From NCBI GenBank assembly GCA_038380795.1, contig CM076267.1, forward strand, positions 35,836,232 through 35,900,231: a stretch of 64,000 bases of DNA. The letters are read 5' to 3'. Position numbers and translations under genes: made by a program. This DNA is from Pyrocephalus nanus. Its lineage: Eukaryota; Chordata; Aves; Passeriformes; Tyrannidae. The notes beneath the pieces are model-generated. The model ran no database searches. It saw only the letters and a program-made list of their open reading frames with translations, and was not told the origin of the DNA. Below, piece by piece: positions 46,681 through 60,239 of the stretch. Each line of letters starts with the position of its first letter. Position 1 is the first letter of the stretch.

Positions 46681-49600
46681 CAAATCAAAATGCTGGCACA
46701 CACACACCACCCACAACTGCCAGGATCACTGGTTCCAGTTAAGCATTAATTTCCAGCTCCTCTTTGCTATTACGACATCAAACTGCAGAACACCACTTGG
46801 CCCCGGTAAGCGGCGGGAGATAAAAAGCATCTGTAAAAATACGACTACAAGAAAGTCTGTATAATACACATTAAATCCCAGGAAAGCAGATCTGCTCTTA
46901 GCACTCCAATGATAACACTCTAAGAGTGCTTCTAACCACGAGAGGGGCTGCAGTTCCAGAGGAGACATCAAAGCCACCGCTGCTGAGAGAATGTAAGCGT
47001 GCCACACTGCTACTCTGCAAAGCTTACAGGTAAAAAAACAATGGGAATATGCTTTAGTCCAGCTGGAAAAGTTTAACATGGAGCATGACTGTACAGTTGC
47101 CTGTGAAACAGAGCCCAGGCTTTGTGCAAGACTCCACAGGTCCAAGGGGCTGCAAACCTGCACACAGTCAGCATCCAAAAGGGGCTGTTCAACCAGCTGA
47201 CACGTTTCAGCTACCAAAATATGAGTGAGAAAATGCTATTTCTCTCACAGACTCAGAAGCTATCCCAAAGGGGATCTCTCCCCTCATAACACCCCATGCT
47301 AATCTGCACACTGTGTTCCAAAGTGCTTTCCAGGTGTAAACCTGACTGAGGGCTATTGGGGTTATAAAAGCATCTGAGAAAAGAGAAGTTATTTCCCCCT
47401 CCTTTGATCTCCCAGCATGAGCTACTTGTGCATGTCAAGAGCAAGTCTTAAAACCTGGGCAGTGGAGGAGGGATATAACCCTGGTTCCCCCACTGAGCCA
47501 GCTTTATTACAAGTTTCTCCCAAACAAAGCACAGTTCAGCCACGGGCTTAGATTAATTCTTCTCATTTTTGAGAGATTTAAATATACCAGCACTGATCCT
47601 CTGCCTTTAGCCGTGAAAAACACGGCAAGTCTAAGGCCAAAAGCAGCATTGAAATGCTGAGTTTAGCCTGGGTTTGATCAGAAGGCATTTTTTCTTACTA
47701 CCCTCCCAAGAGCAGCCAGGGTGGACCACACCATCATCTTGAGGGCTGTACTCGTTCCCCAGAGCAAGCCTGCAGAGGTATTTCCCTTCAGTACTCCCTC
47801 AAGTCCCTGGCCATTTCTGCTGCACAAGTTTCCTGATTTATGGTCTGGACCTTGGTATTTATATTATCCCTAGCTGGAGTCTTCTGCTAGGCTTGGCCAG
47901 ACTTTTCCATCTAATCTGCACGGAGTGCAAACTTTATTGAGGAAAACACAGGGCTGATCATGCTTTTGAATTAAAGCCCCCACTATGCTCTTACTGGAAA
48001 TCTTATAAAGAGTTCTGGGGTTTTTTTATTAAGTACTCAGCACCTGTGCTCAATATTTGAGGGGAAAAATAAAAACGCATTTAGATTCAGAATGGCCTTT
48101 GTAAACGAGGTTTTATAAAATCTGCATATAAAGAAAGAAGTAAAAGATAATTTTTTCCCCTCTAATAATTTTCCAGCAGGCTTTGCACAAATATTAGACT
48201 GTAACTAAGCAAGGGAAAAGGCAGTGAAAGCTTAAAACTTAAAGGCTCATTTGCTAATAAAGTTGAGGAGCTGAGTAAATCAACCTAAATAAAAATCAAC
48301 CTCATTTTAGACACGCTGAACACTTCCAGCAGAAGCCCTTCAGAATGGCAAAGGCAGGTACTAATTATCTCTGCAAATCTCAAAACCTACACAGATTAAA
48401 TGGGAAAAAAATACTCCTAGTTGAGCTGCTTCACAATTCCTACGTAAAAACTTCATTTTCATCTTACAAATGAAAAAATCTAGTATTTTCCATACCTGCT
48501 TGTTTTTTTTTTGATCAGATTTTAAACAGCTCATCTCTTTCCAGAGCTGATACGACAAAGTTAACAGCAGAAAAGAAGAGCCACTGGGAAACTGAAAGTT
48601 TGAACAAAGATAAATTTGCCTTGGTGTAGTCCTCAAACACAGCATTGCCCAAGACCCATCACAAAATTCTTAATGCAACTTAAAAGTATCATAAGAACAA
48701 AAGCACCAGGAAACAAAGTAATCAGAGACCACCCTCTGCCATGCAGCGCCAAACTCACCCCCAGATGAGGAAGATTTCTACTTTAAATTCAAAATAGGGT
48801 ATATTCCTCCCACGTTTTCTCTGAATGAGGATACTCAGGATACTCACCATCTTACCCCCAGGGCTCAGGATGAAGATCCAAGAAGTCCATTCTGTTAAAA
48901 TCTCTTTAAAACAAATTAAACACTGAAATTCCTCTTCAGTCCACTGCGCTGCCCTTCCTTTTTGCATCTCTGCCAAAAGCACTCTGCGCAGAAAAATCCT
49001 GGCTCGGGTGCTTTCCTGCACCTATAAAAGGACATTATCCCAAACCACTGCAAGAGCCTTTACAGGGAAATTCAAAATCTTCACTCATCTCCCTCCTGCT
49101 TCAGCCCCCAAGGGCAGGGTGGAGAACTGTACCCAAAACCTTTCTTCTTTCAGCTATGACAATAAAAGATTGCTGGCTAGATCACTCCTCTCCACCTCCA
49201 TAAGGGGGAACAAGGATACTCGGGAAAATAAGGACGCAGCTTCTACTGGAACTACCTGTGAAACTTGAATTCCTGTTTGTCTCCCTCCCACAAACATCCT
49301 CTGATGTCCAATAAATATCTTTGCACTCAGCCAACAGCTTTTCTTTCAGCAGAGCACTGCTCTGAGAACTGAGATTCCTGCCCTCACACAACTTCTCAGC
49401 CCTGACACGTGACGTGTCTGCTTTCTTGACAAATCTGATGGACTTCTTGAGGTGTTGACCAATTTCATTTACAGGCATCACACACTGTGATACCATGCAA
49501 TGGGAAACCAAGCTCAGAAGCACAGGGAGGTGGCAGGAGTTCCCAATAAAGACATTTTTTTATGAAGCAATCCTGATTTAAAAGCACAGATGGCATCCTC

Positions 49601-51619
49601 ACTTTAAGAGATAGAAACACAGACCTACCCTGGAACATCAGGGAAGACATTTCTCCACGAGAAAAACAAAGCACCGTTCCTCTTCCAGCACATAAAGTAA
49701 CCAACAGCAACAACAACAATTTTAAAAAGTAACACAATCCACAAAGACATAAACCTGTAATGCTGTAGGAAGGAAAGAAGCTTCTGGCCTCTGGGCTCCC
49801 TGGCTTCCACAGATACTCAGTAGCACATACAAAAGCTCAGTAACAACCAACTTCCACCAACACACACATCAGCACTGCAAGCTGCCCCACCCCTCTAAGC
49901 AGGCGATACCCACAGAGGAGGCTCTAGAATCAGGTTATTCCCTGGCTGTGCCGGCAGCAGGCCGTGCATCCAAGGGGACAGCACTGAGTCACAGCCCTGG
50001 GCAGCCAGCACTGACTCAGCCCTGCGCTTCCCAGCGGGAACAGCGGCTCAAGGTAACCCTGGGCAGCTTCTGGGGAGGGGATGGATTCCCTTGGCACAGG
50101 GACGGACAAACAGCGCGGCAGAGAACAGAAAACAATCCCAACTCCCTTTGCAACCAGACATTCTGGAGAGGATGATTGTCAGGAGCATTGCTCTGGGCTC
50201 AGCTCCCACAGCAATATCAGTTACGTGGGTTTCTTTTTTTTTTTCTTTAAATTAATTATTTTTTAAACGCACAGAAGTGCTGCTGCTGTGGTCAGCTACA
50301 GTCCCCAATGCTCACAGCTGGCTTCTGCCAGCTTCCAGGGTCTGCTGATGGCCTCTTTGAGGATTAAAAATTGCGAAAATAACTATTTCTCATACCTACC
50401 ATACAAAAACAAGTTCACTTAGAGGACTGAAAAAATGTTAAACAGTAGGAAAGAGCAAAAAAAAACCCCAGCCACGCTCTCTGCAAACAGGAAAGAAACT
50501 TGCTTTAAAAACGTCATTTCGTTTGCTTACATAATCAACTCACCAGGCTTTTTGGTTGTTGTTTTTTTTTTTTTTTTTTTTGGTCACGCAAGATTTCTGC
50601 TACAGAGGTATTTCCTTTAAAACCAAGGTACTTAAATAACAGCCTCTACTGATAAATACAAACCCACAGTTTCAATCTCTGGCATCTAAATATGAGCTGA
50701 AATCCACGCTGCAGCAGCTGCATGGCCTGAGTGTCAGAGGTGCCAAGCACCTACTGGTTTCAGAAGCGGCAGAAACAGCAAGAGCACTGGGCTCTCTTCA
50801 TCAGACCCCGTCCTCAGATGTTCCAGCAAAGACCCCCAGGGTCCTCCTGCACCCACCAGATTTCCAAAACAAGAAGCACCAGCCTGACGAGACGCTCCCA
50901 CTGCCAGCACCTGGAGACAATTTCAGCCTCCCCTGAAGCCATCCTGGCACCCAGGAGCACTGACACTCGACCCAGCTCCCACAGGCAGTGAAACCCTCCT
51001 CCCTGGGGGCACAACCACCACTACTACCCCTGAAACTTCCTCAAGTCACAGATGACATCTCCAAAAACACCAGTGCTGAGTTGCCATCGCCCTGTTTTAA
51101 CAGGAACACCCTGTTCCCTCACAGGATCTCTGGAGGCAGTGGTGTGGGGTTTGCTGAGTGTGGGCGTGAGTTTGCCAGGGAGCAGCCTCAAACCCTGCTG
51201 ATGTTCTGCCTGAGCTAATAAGCCCAGCCTTTTAGAAGCTTTTACTCACATAAACCAAAACACAGGTGGCTTTTAAAAGAGGGAAAAAAAGGTCCCATTT
51301 AGATATCATAAAAGCACTCCAGAAGACTTAGTGCTAACAGCAAGCAAGGGGTCTGCTGCTAAGGGCTCCTCCATTCCCGAAACACGCACCGGCCACAAAA
51401 GGGCACTAAACTTTCAACTGGGCAGATAAATCTGGATAAACTGGGGGCAAACAGCAAAGTGGGCTGAGGTCTGTGAGCACAGCGTGAGTTTAAACTTCTG
51501 AGACACTTTCCACTTCAGACACCAAGCACAATGTCCTCCCTGGTTGGTACCTGCTCCGAAAGCAAGTGTTCATAGAGCAAATTTTCCTCCTGCTGAAGAA
51601 AGCCGGACTATTTTTTCTT

Positions 51620-51636
51620 CCCCCCCCCCCCCCCCC
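51620..51636. repeat. Poly(C) run, 17 bp
   Basis: A C17 tract after a T-rich tract. Error-prone for sequencing; its length is uncertain. Confidence 0.85.
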
Positions 51637-53673
51637 TTGAGCAGAGGAGCCAGTGCTCTTGCACAACACCAACCCCAGAGAAGCCTTGGCCAGCACGCTG
51701 GCTGTTGAAAACAAACTTTAACGAGCACGTGCACATCGGGCCACAGCTCATCCGTCACGCCCTGATAACCACCCAGAAAAACGTGAGAAAATTCCTCGTT
51801 CTTAACTACTGAGAGCAAGGGCTGTGCCCCGGGAAACTCGGGGAAAGGCATCCCGAGAGGCAGCAGCAGAGCCGGGATCAGGCAGTGCCTCAAACCAGGA
51901 GCGTTGCACGGTGCACCGGGCAAAGCCAACCGCTCTGGCCACCCCTCTGCCAGGGTGGCAGCGCTCAGAGCACGGATTCGCAAAAAAAAAAAAACGTGAC
52001 CCTGGGCTGCCAGAGGAGCAGCGGGAAGCTTTCTGTGTCAGCCCTAAGCAGCGAGGGTTGCTGAGCCCGGCCTCTGGTCAGCACACAGCCACATGCCAAG
52101 AGCCACATTATTCACTGTAGCAGGAAGAAAAAGTTAGGCAGAAGGTTTGGCAAAACCCCCAAAAGCATCTCTCTCGGACATCCCAGAAGTAACAACGGCC
52201 ATTCAAGACGTGATTCGTTTATACTACGAGGCTCATTACAAAGGGGCCTGCCTATTTTTAGAGGTAGATATCGCTACAGCTGAGTGCTAGATAAACCCAA
52301 ACAATTATTTTAAAAGGGTATTCCATCACTAATTATTCTAAACAACTTGTGCACTCTGGAAAGGCTGGCCTGCTGCCACCCTCCAGCATAAAACAGCTCC
52401 GGTAGAACGACGCTAGGACTTCACTCCAACAGCGGTGATGGGCAACTCGCAGAGCCAGCAGCGCGTCTGTGAGAGCCCCACGGCCACAGTGAGCTCATCC
52501 ATAGCTCATAGGGTAAAATAAAAAACAATAAAAAACGAGACCGTGACCTTGTTTACGCTACAAAATACAAGAAGGGTTGTTTTTCCTTTTTTTTTTTTTT
52601 TTTTTTCAGTGTACCACCGAAAAGAAAAAAAATAAATAAAAACCCGGGCCAAGGACCAGTAAGGCTGACAGCAGCCACGCTGCTCGCACATCGATTTTGT
52701 GGTTTCACTAGCCAAGTGCAGAGTCCCGAATGCTCCATAGCCCCTCTCTGGCACGACTCCCTCACCCGAGCCTCGGGAGGTGCCAGGTGAAGATGGGCAG
52801 AAACCAAGGGTGGCCCGGGCCAGCGCTGCCCCTCGGTCACCAGACAGGCACCCTTCGGGGGAACGTTTGTTTTTTTTTTTAATCCAATGAGACTTTTCAA
52901 CAGCACAGTCACAGACATCACAACCGCAGTTCCGCTCCAGCGCAGCCCAAATCCAACCAAATCCCGGAGGAACCACGAAAACCCAAACCCACCGGGGGCC
53001 ACGGCAACAGATGGAAAAGGGCTCTGGGGTGGTGGTGGGGGGAAGTGTGGTGGAGGTTATCCAGCCGGGAAAGGGAAGGCGCTGGGATGTGCAGCCGTGT
53101 TTCACGCCCGAGCTGCTCTCCAAGGACGCGCCGCCTCTCGCCGCAGAGGGCGGGCGGCGGGGCCCGGGGCGCCGGACCCGGCACGGCCGGAGGGGCTCGG
53201 CGGCCCGGAGGGCACCGGGAGCAAGGGGAGGGCGGCCAGGCCACCTCGTGTGGAGACGGGGTGCGGGCAAGGCGGGTCCCCCGCGGCCGCGAGCGCCCGG
53301 GAAAGGCGCCGAGCTCGGGAAGGAGCCCCCGGGGGGGCGGCCGGGGCCAAACTCCCCGCGGCGCCGCCGCCCCCTCAAAATGGCTTCGCCGCCGCGGCCC
53401 CTGCCCGGCTGAGCCCGCACGGGCGCCCGCCCCGCCGCCGGTACCGGTACCGGCCGGGCCCCGCTCCGCTCCGCGCCGCACTGCACCCCCGCACCGGCGC
53501 CCCCACCGCGGCCCGGCCCGGCCCCGCCGCGCTCAACAGGTGCGGGGCGGCCCGGGCCCACCGGCGCCGGCACCTGCCACCGCGTCAGGACCTGGACAGG
53601 TCCCGCGGGGCGCTCCCCCCCGCCCCGCCGCCGCCGCCGCGGCTCCCCTCCCCGGCTCCCCGCCCCGGCTCAC

Positions 53674-53790
53674 CTGCCGCGGCCCCGCGCCGCTGTCCCG
53701 GCCCCGCCGCTCCGCCATGCGCGGCCCCGGCCGAGCCCCGCGGCGGCCCCGGCCCCGCGCGCGCCGCCGACGTGCAGGCCGCGCCGGGCC
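53674..53790 (-). other. ADARB1: Predicted ADARB1 exon 1 (5' UTR) with an upstream ATG
   Basis: On the minus strand the CpG island contains a strong donor, GCGGCAG|GTGAGCC, with the exon ending at 53674. The 5' end is only estimated from the CCAAT position. An upstream ATG at 53718-53716 in good context (GCGCATGG) is open for exactly 15 codons to the donor, beginning MAERRGRDSG. Spliced directly to the start exon at 28404, this frame continues out of frame past the main ATG and stops at TAG two codons after it. Spliced through the candidate exon 36049-36085, it stops at TAA in that exon. It is probably a uORF and not the N-terminus. No transcript evidence is available. Confidence 0.5.
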
Positions 53791-53852
53791 CGCCAGCGCC
53801 GCGAGCCCCGCGCGCGGGGAGGGGCGGGGCCGCGGCCGGCGCCACCGCCCCC

Positions 53853-53857
53853 ATTGG
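53853..53857 (-). promoter_or_regulatory. Inverted CCAAT box (NF-Y type)
   Basis: ATTGG on the plus strand reads CCAAT on the minus strand in a CGCCAATGGG-like context. It is about 180 nt upstream of the predicted exon 1 donor, so a start site 60-100 nt downstream would fall near 53760-53790. The motif is visible; its use is inferred. Confidence 0.5.
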
Positions 53858-53969
53858 CGGGGCGCGCGCGCACGGGGGCGGGGCCGGCTGCGCTCGCGCG
53901 CTCTCGCAGAGCGCGGGGGATGGCAACGGGGCGGGGGGGCGGGGCTTGGCCGCTCCCGGGGCGGTTCTG

Positions 53970-53974
53970 ATTGG
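53970..53974 (-). promoter_or_regulatory. Second inverted CCAAT box
   Basis: Another ATTGG on the plus strand (CCAAT on the minus strand, context CGCCCAATCAG) lies 117 nt further upstream in the same CpG island. Two CCAAT boxes in the orientation of ADARB1 support a leftward promoter. NF-Y binds either orientation, so this does not by itself exclude bidirectional transcription. Confidence 0.45.
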
Positions 53975-54143
53975 GCGATCGCGGGGAGGGGCGGGGCGAG
54001 GGGCGGGGCTGTAGTCAATTGCACACCCCCAGCGTCCCCGCCCCGCTCCCTCAGGGAGGGATCCCAGCTTGGAGAGCCCTCGATCCCGCAGCCCCTGCCC
54101 TGGGACACAACTCGAGAGATTACGAGGCAGAGTTACAATTTAC

Positions 54144-54144
<1 letters not shown>

Positions 54145-54174
<30 letters not shown>
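54145..54174. repeat. Poly(A) run, 30 bp
   Basis: An uninterrupted A30 tract at the right edge of the CpG island. No gene copy precedes it that would make it a processed pseudogene tail. Confidence 0.9.
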
Positions 54175-54176
<2 letters not shown>

Positions 54177-57100
54177 TAAAGAAAAAATTACAATAAATTC
54201 AACGATACAGGGAAAACTGGTTTTAACCCACAAAGACAGATGTATAACCACGCACCATGGGACGAGAACAGACCGGTGTTTGTCCACCCTTGTGCTGAGC
54301 ACCACATAGTCCCCGTGAGGGCAAAGGAAAAGGAAAGGAACCTGTTGGTCTGGACGACGGTCGGTCGCAGTCCTGTTGAAGTGATGATCACAGGCCATTT
54401 CCTCTGGTCCTGGACGTGTGTTGCTGCACCAACCACCATTTAACCACGTCCCTCCCATGTCCCTTCTTGGTGGGGTACAGATCTGTGCAGGGATTCACAG
54501 AGAGGCAAAGAGGACCAGCACAAAAGCCCACCCCTGTTTTGGCATCCCAATGGCCTTCAGGGCAGGTGTTGAACACACCTCTGCCTGCTGGCCCTGCCAT
54601 CCTGGTGCACAGCTCTTGCAATACAGAACTCCCATCCCACACCCACCACACTGGAAGCCACATCTTGGATCTAGGACGCCAGTTCATCCAGATCTACTTT
54701 CAGAGTCCTTGACCTCACCTGAGGACACGGTGGATGCACTGCCAGACACATCACCTCCTCCACCATTCTGTGCCACCAACCCCACAGAAGCTGCATCCCT
54801 GAGAAGCCCTGGCAGCAAATCCAAGCTTGGTGGTTTCTCCCTGCTGTTGCCACACGATCCGATCCTTGGATGCCAAGCCAAGGGAACCTGCTTCCAAAGC
54901 CATGTGGCAAAGAAAAGGAGGGAGGATGTTTAACTCCTTCCTTGCAGAGTGGCAAGCTGGCTGTCCCATGGAAGGACAATGGAATCCTCACTGGGGTGGT
55001 GGCTTCCTGCTGAAGGACAAATGGGGAGCACAGCTGCCCAATCAAAGACTTAACTGCTTTGCAGATGGTCTGCAACACGAATTTCTAAGGCCAGCAGTTT
55101 AGCAATGCTCCTGTCTTCTCATCCCATCTATGGGACAGGGTGGAGGAAGGGCTGGCTCTGGCTCCCCCTCTGCCTGAGCTCACCCCCCCAGTGGCTGTGG
55201 GCACGGGGCTGTGTCCCCCGCTTGGGTCACAGTTGGCAGGCAGGAGCAGAAGCCAAAGTGCAAGACTGCCCTTGGGGACAGTCTCAGGAGTGCCCAACAA
55301 CAGCTCATGAACCAACCTGCTCAGCGACCAACATAGGGGCAATTTTTAAATCGTGAGCATCTGAGGAAGTTCTAATGGTGGCAGATTAAATGCAGTGTAG
55401 GCTCAGCTGTTACTGCTCAGCTGCAAGGCCTTGGCACCGAGACAGACCAAGCTGACCTTCTGTGGAGCTATGACAAGGAGAGGTCAAAACAATAAAAAAA
55501 ACCCAAACTTAACATTGGGAATTAGGAGGAGGGAAAACTGGACAACATCTCTGACTTGGAGCCCACCACCAACATCAGGCACTGCAGGCACGGGACCTCT
55601 GAAAGCAGCACGAGGCTCTGCCTTTACACAGAGGACCAAAAGGCAGGTGGAGGAACATCAACAGATTGGTAAGAGTTAAGTGTCTTCCCCCAGTAACACC
55701 TCCCCCCTTCTTGAGGCAGAGGTTGTTTTACCCAGTCAAGTGGAAGGTGTTTAGATTAACCATCACGTTGGTGAGCAGTGATTACACGTATCCAGGACAG
55801 CTGTAAACGCATCCAGATGAAAAGTATCCAAAACAGCTGTAAACACAGCCTCGTCACCTCTGCCTGGAGCACCAACACTGCTTCCAGCCCGTGGCACCAT
55901 GGATGCATTCACAAACCCATCAGACAGTGTCTGGGCTGGCAGCCCTGGCATGCTGTGGGAGGCACTGATCCCCCTGTGCCCCAATCCCACTGCGGGGCTC
56001 TGAGCAGCCCCCTCCTCCCTGCTGAGCCACAGAGCCCGCAGAGATCAGGAGCTGAAGCATCTCCCAAGGATGCTCTTCTTGCCTCTTCCCTTGCATATGC
56101 TGGCTTCTGTCCCTCAGTCCCTCAAACAGTGCCTGCTAAAGCCAGACAAACCACACTTTAAATACAGATGAAATGTTCAGCTGAGAAGAGTCTGTCTTCC
56201 TGGCCCATTTCTGGTGTCTGTCTGTCCATCCTCCCAGGCTGGCTGGGCGTGGAACAAAGGGTCGCCCGGGCCACGGTGATTATCTCTTCCTCCATCTCCT
56301 TCCCTTGGGAGGATATCCTGGCATCATGTGCCTTCACCTGCTCGGGGGGGCCTGACATTTGCTCCCTTTCTAGCACCTTCCTGTTTGGGACATTTCTTTG
56401 TTTCAGCTTCCTTTTCTATTTATGTCACTGAAATCAAGTCCAGGGAGTAAAAAAAACCCAACGTGTCACGTGTCACTGTTGACAACCCTCCATAGCAAAC
56501 TGCATCCTATACATTCCTTGAGCAGACCTGCTACGGCACCAGAGGCCCTGCCGCACCGCTGTGGTCCCCACCAGCCCTGTGACGTCTCACTCCCTGTCCC
56601 CCAGCTCACTCAGTGTCAAAGAGAACCCGCACTAGAAATCCTCTATTTACAAACACTAAACTAAGCACGGGGTCCACTTCCCGCTCCTCACTGCCCTGGG
56701 AAAGTGCCCTCAGGGACAAGCCTGGCTCCCCAGATGTTTGGGATGATGAGCCACAGCCAGACCTGTACGAAAACAGGAGCAGTTCATGTGCAAATCACAC
56801 TGAGTTCACACAGGGTCACCAACACAGCCCGTCTGGCACCAAACACCAATCATCGTTAAAGCAGAGTGAAGAACTCAGATGATATTTTACGCACCCTACT
56901 TGGAATCAAGCAACCTGGAAAATCTCAGAGCATGCGGACACAAAGGTCTAAATCTTGACAATGCTGCTGGCAAGGCACTGTGTTTGGCTTGTGCTATTTA
57001 ACAGCTTCCTCATAAGGAAACAATTGAATTGGTTAAGGGGAAAAAGCCACACCACAAAAATCCTCATCCCACTGTTCAGCTGACAGAGCCCTGTCAGCAA

Positions 57101-60100
57101 CGTCACTCCTGACGCTGGTCCCAGTTTGGGTTACTGGAGCACCCAATGAGGCATCAGGAGTGGGCAGAGAGAAACCACAGAGCCCTTCCCAGGGAAAATG
57201 TCTGAACAGGATTAAATTGCTCACTAAACTAAAAACACAGAGCCAGGTTTGATGCCTCACACCGAAGCAACCACAGTTCAGAGCAGAATCAGCAGATCCC
57301 AGATAGTTATCACATAGGGAAGAGTCAGCAGGCAGGGCAAGGATCTTCCCTTGCAAGGAAATGGTGGGTATGGAGATAAGGATGATCCAATTAACTGAGC
57401 TTTATGGGGATTTCAAAATGGTACATGGCAATGCTCTTAAGCACTTAAAGAATACCCAAAAGCTCTTAAAGAAACTGAGCTGCCACGGGATAAGAGGTAG
57501 AGCCCTCCTGGGATTAGCAACTGGTGAAAGGTCAGGAAGTGAAGAGCAGGAGCGGGACTGCATCTCTCAAGGGAGGCTCTGATGGCATCCTGCACCTCCC
57601 TGAGTGCTCTGAAAAGGCCAGGGCACAGCAGTGTGACAGCCCATCCACGCAGGATGGCCACCAAGGCTGGAGAAGACAACAAAGGCAAAAAGGCCATGGT
57701 GAAACCCATGATTCTGGGCAGGGACAAATTGTGCTCAGAGGCAAAGGCTGGGTCAGGTGATTCACCTCGCCCCTCTCTTGTGCAACACCTGGATGAAAGG
57801 AGTTGCTGGTGCCAATCTCATCTGCTTCCAAAACCATCAGGAAGCTTGAATTTGCACGCAGGTTTCCTGCACTCAGGTTCCCCGAGACTGCTCCTGCAGG
57901 AAACCACCCTGGGTTGGTTTCAGAGGTACCTGCGCTGTAAATAAAGGGCAAAAGCAACAGGAATGAGTGTGCAAGTGGCTTCATAAAGAATGGGAAATGT
58001 AAGGATCAGCCAGGGAAGGGGGGGGAGGGGGGAAGAAATAACCCCAATCACTGCACATATGAGAACATGCAAGAGTGGCAGAAGGTCAGAAGGGCCAGGT
58101 CTCTGCTCTGCCAGCCACATTCGGGGCCAGAAGGAGCAGGAGTCACCAGACAGGTGCTCCAGGTCACAGGGAGGTGACCAGGACCTGGGCTGCTGCAAGA
58201 ACAGCCGTGGCCAGGCTGAGTCACGACCAGCTGGGGCCCAGGCAGACGTTCCTGTGGGCTGGGGCGCGACTGGTGACGTGGGGAGGGTGAGGAGTGCAAG
58301 TCCTTTTCTGTAAGCTGGGAGACACCTCCTTCCCCCTCAGACAGCAAACCTACAGACCCACCCCCAAGTGGTTTGAACAGAGGTTCAAAGCTCACACTGA
58401 CCAGTGGCTGTGGTGAAGACATGCATGGGAAGGGAGTCAGTCCCAGTGTGCCCTGGCCAGGGAGCTGGGGAGAGCAACCATAGTGCAGCAGAGACCCAGT
58501 GCTCACAACAATCCCACTGCTCCCCACCAGCTGCCACTGTCACATTAAGTACAGGGTAAGAAGTGTAGCTGAGGGCTGAAGTTGCACCAGACCATGGCAT
58601 GACCCAGGGTCTGCTGCCAGCTGATAGAGAGGAGAACCTGGGAGTCATCTCAAGGAAGCCATGGTAGCCCCCCAGCCCCACTGCTCCCAGCCTGCAGCTA
58701 GCAGGAGCTATCCAAGCTCTCCTGCCTGACCCCACAGCCTCCACAAGCTTTCCCTGGCAGCCTTGGAGGCAGCCAGCTCCACTCTGTCAGTACCCACAGC
58801 ACCAGCATGTGCCTCAGTGCCGGAGATGGCAAGGGGTTATGCTGGAAAAAGTCATCCCACATGCTTAGCTCTTGGCAAAAAAGAAAGCCATGGGCACAAG
58901 GCAGCTCATGGCTTCACCCAGAGTGCGAGCAGAAGGGCTCTCTCCCCGGCACGAGTCACACTTTCCACAGGCCAAGAGGATGGGGGTGCTTGCTCGGACA
59001 AGGTCTGCAAGGAAAACTTTCTAAGGGCAGACAAGCCAGGCAGCGGAAGGAAGGAGGAGGGAGGCTCCCTGCTCGCACCAGGGACTTCCTTGGGTTAGCT
59101 GAAGGGCTGGGACCGGGTCTGTGTGAGTCACTGTGCTTTTCTGAGCTGTGCTGCTGCCCTGGTGCAACCCCTGCTCCAGCAGGGACCAACCACTGGTACC
59201 ACGGAGAAACGTGGGAGGAGTAAGAGCTGCTATTAAAAATTATCCCTTTGCAACCTGCACGCCACAGACACTACCCACTGGCTGCTGGAAAGGGAGAATC
59301 CCCTTCCACCCACCACTCTGTGTGCAGCTGAAAATATCCGCTGGTACCACCAGATGGACAGGATACCCAGGCTCTTGCTTTCAGACACAGTTCTCTGAAC
59401 AGCCTTCAGAGGCGAAATCACCAACAGGGAAGCAAAGCAGCTCACAAAAGTAGTCCCAAATTTCTCCAGTCCCGAGTTGTTGCGCATTTGCTGCTTACTC
59501 ACTTCTTGCCAAGCCTGGAGCTGCCGGGTTGGGCCCCCGCCCTCCCCTCTGGCACAACTACTCCTTACAGCTTGGAAGCTATTTTTTCCCCCCACTCTGC
59601 TATCTTAAAAAAAGAAAGAAAGAAAGAAAGAAAAAAAAAAGGCGTGAAAGCTTTTATCATCCTGAAAACATGCCAAGTGCGAAGGCGACTCCGTGTCTCA
59701 GACGCCTGTTTCCTGGCAGATTTTTAAGTCCTTTGCTCAACTGCTCGGATGGCGGGGGCAGGAGATGCCTGCAGCAGCAGGCTGTGAACTGGAGTCCTAA
59801 ACACTCCTATGTTTAACTGCTGCTAAGTTCCCAGGGGACCAACATTTTCAAACATTTTCAGGAGCTGCACGCACAGCCAAGTGGCCCCATCCGAGGTGAG
59901 GGGAAGGTGTGGTTGTGTTGCACGGTGATGCTGTGCAAGCAGAGGAAGGGCCACCAGCACTGGTACAGGAGGTACCAAAGTATGGGGGGGGGGGTTTCAC
60001 TGGACCAAGAGAGCAGGCTGAGCAGGGGAAAAGTGCTGGATGAGTGCGCTCCTGGTGTCCAAATTTCCAGTAACCACCTAAAGGTGCTGGGAAGTCCACG

Positions 60101-60239
60101 CGCAGCCTGAGAGGTGGGGACAGCCCCTGCCCTTGATGCTGTCCTGGAAAGAGCTACACACACAGAACCCTTCACCCCAGCGACCCCAAAGTGCTTGGAG
60201 CTGGTTTTGTACACAGAAACCTCCTTTCCAACCCCAAAC
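54175..60239. other. Intergenic region between ADARB1 promoter and SLX9
   Basis: No coding exon, RNA gene or full repeat was recognised on either strand. Many short open frames exist because the sequence is moderately GC-rich; none shows a domain. The ERVL remnant follows at 60240. Confidence 0.7.
59607..59640. repeat. (GAAA)n microsatellite
   Basis: Five GAAA units flanked by pure A, in the SLX9-ADARB1 intergenic space. Confidence 0.9.

Larger units (their letters stand above)
36765..53673 (-). other. ADARB1: Long first-intron region of ADARB1
   Basis: About 17 kb between the promoter exon and the 36.0-kb candidate exon. It has CR1 copies at 38661, 41609-42071, 44609 and 46531 and several simple repeats. 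One weak exon candidate is noted at 48848-49021. Nothing else is recognised. Confidence 0.7.
53100..54060. promoter_or_regulatory. CpG island promoter of ADARB1
   Basis: A stretch of about 1 kb is extremely GC- and CpG-rich, while the flanks at 52.5 kb and 54.15 kb are ordinary sequence. It contains many GC boxes (ggggcgggg-type, for example near 53820, 53877, 53935, 53990 and 54001), two inverted CCAAT motifs and no TATA box. It lies 5' of the ADARB1 start exon on the minus strand, with no other gene between. A housekeeping-type promoter firing leftwards, with dispersed start sites, is the natural reading. Long open frames across the island on both strands are a by-product of the base composition. 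Confidence 0.85.

Noticed and set aside
52506..54196. Several open frames of 130-380 codons on both strands across the CpG island
   Set aside because: Proline/arginine/alanine/glycine-only translations from GC-rich sequence, overlapping each other in every frame, with no splice or domain support.
54145..54500. Poly(A) run as the tail of a processed pseudogene
   Set aside because: The sequence before the A30 tract is the CpG-island edge with no resemblance to a coding or 3' UTR sequence, and no target-site duplication is evident.
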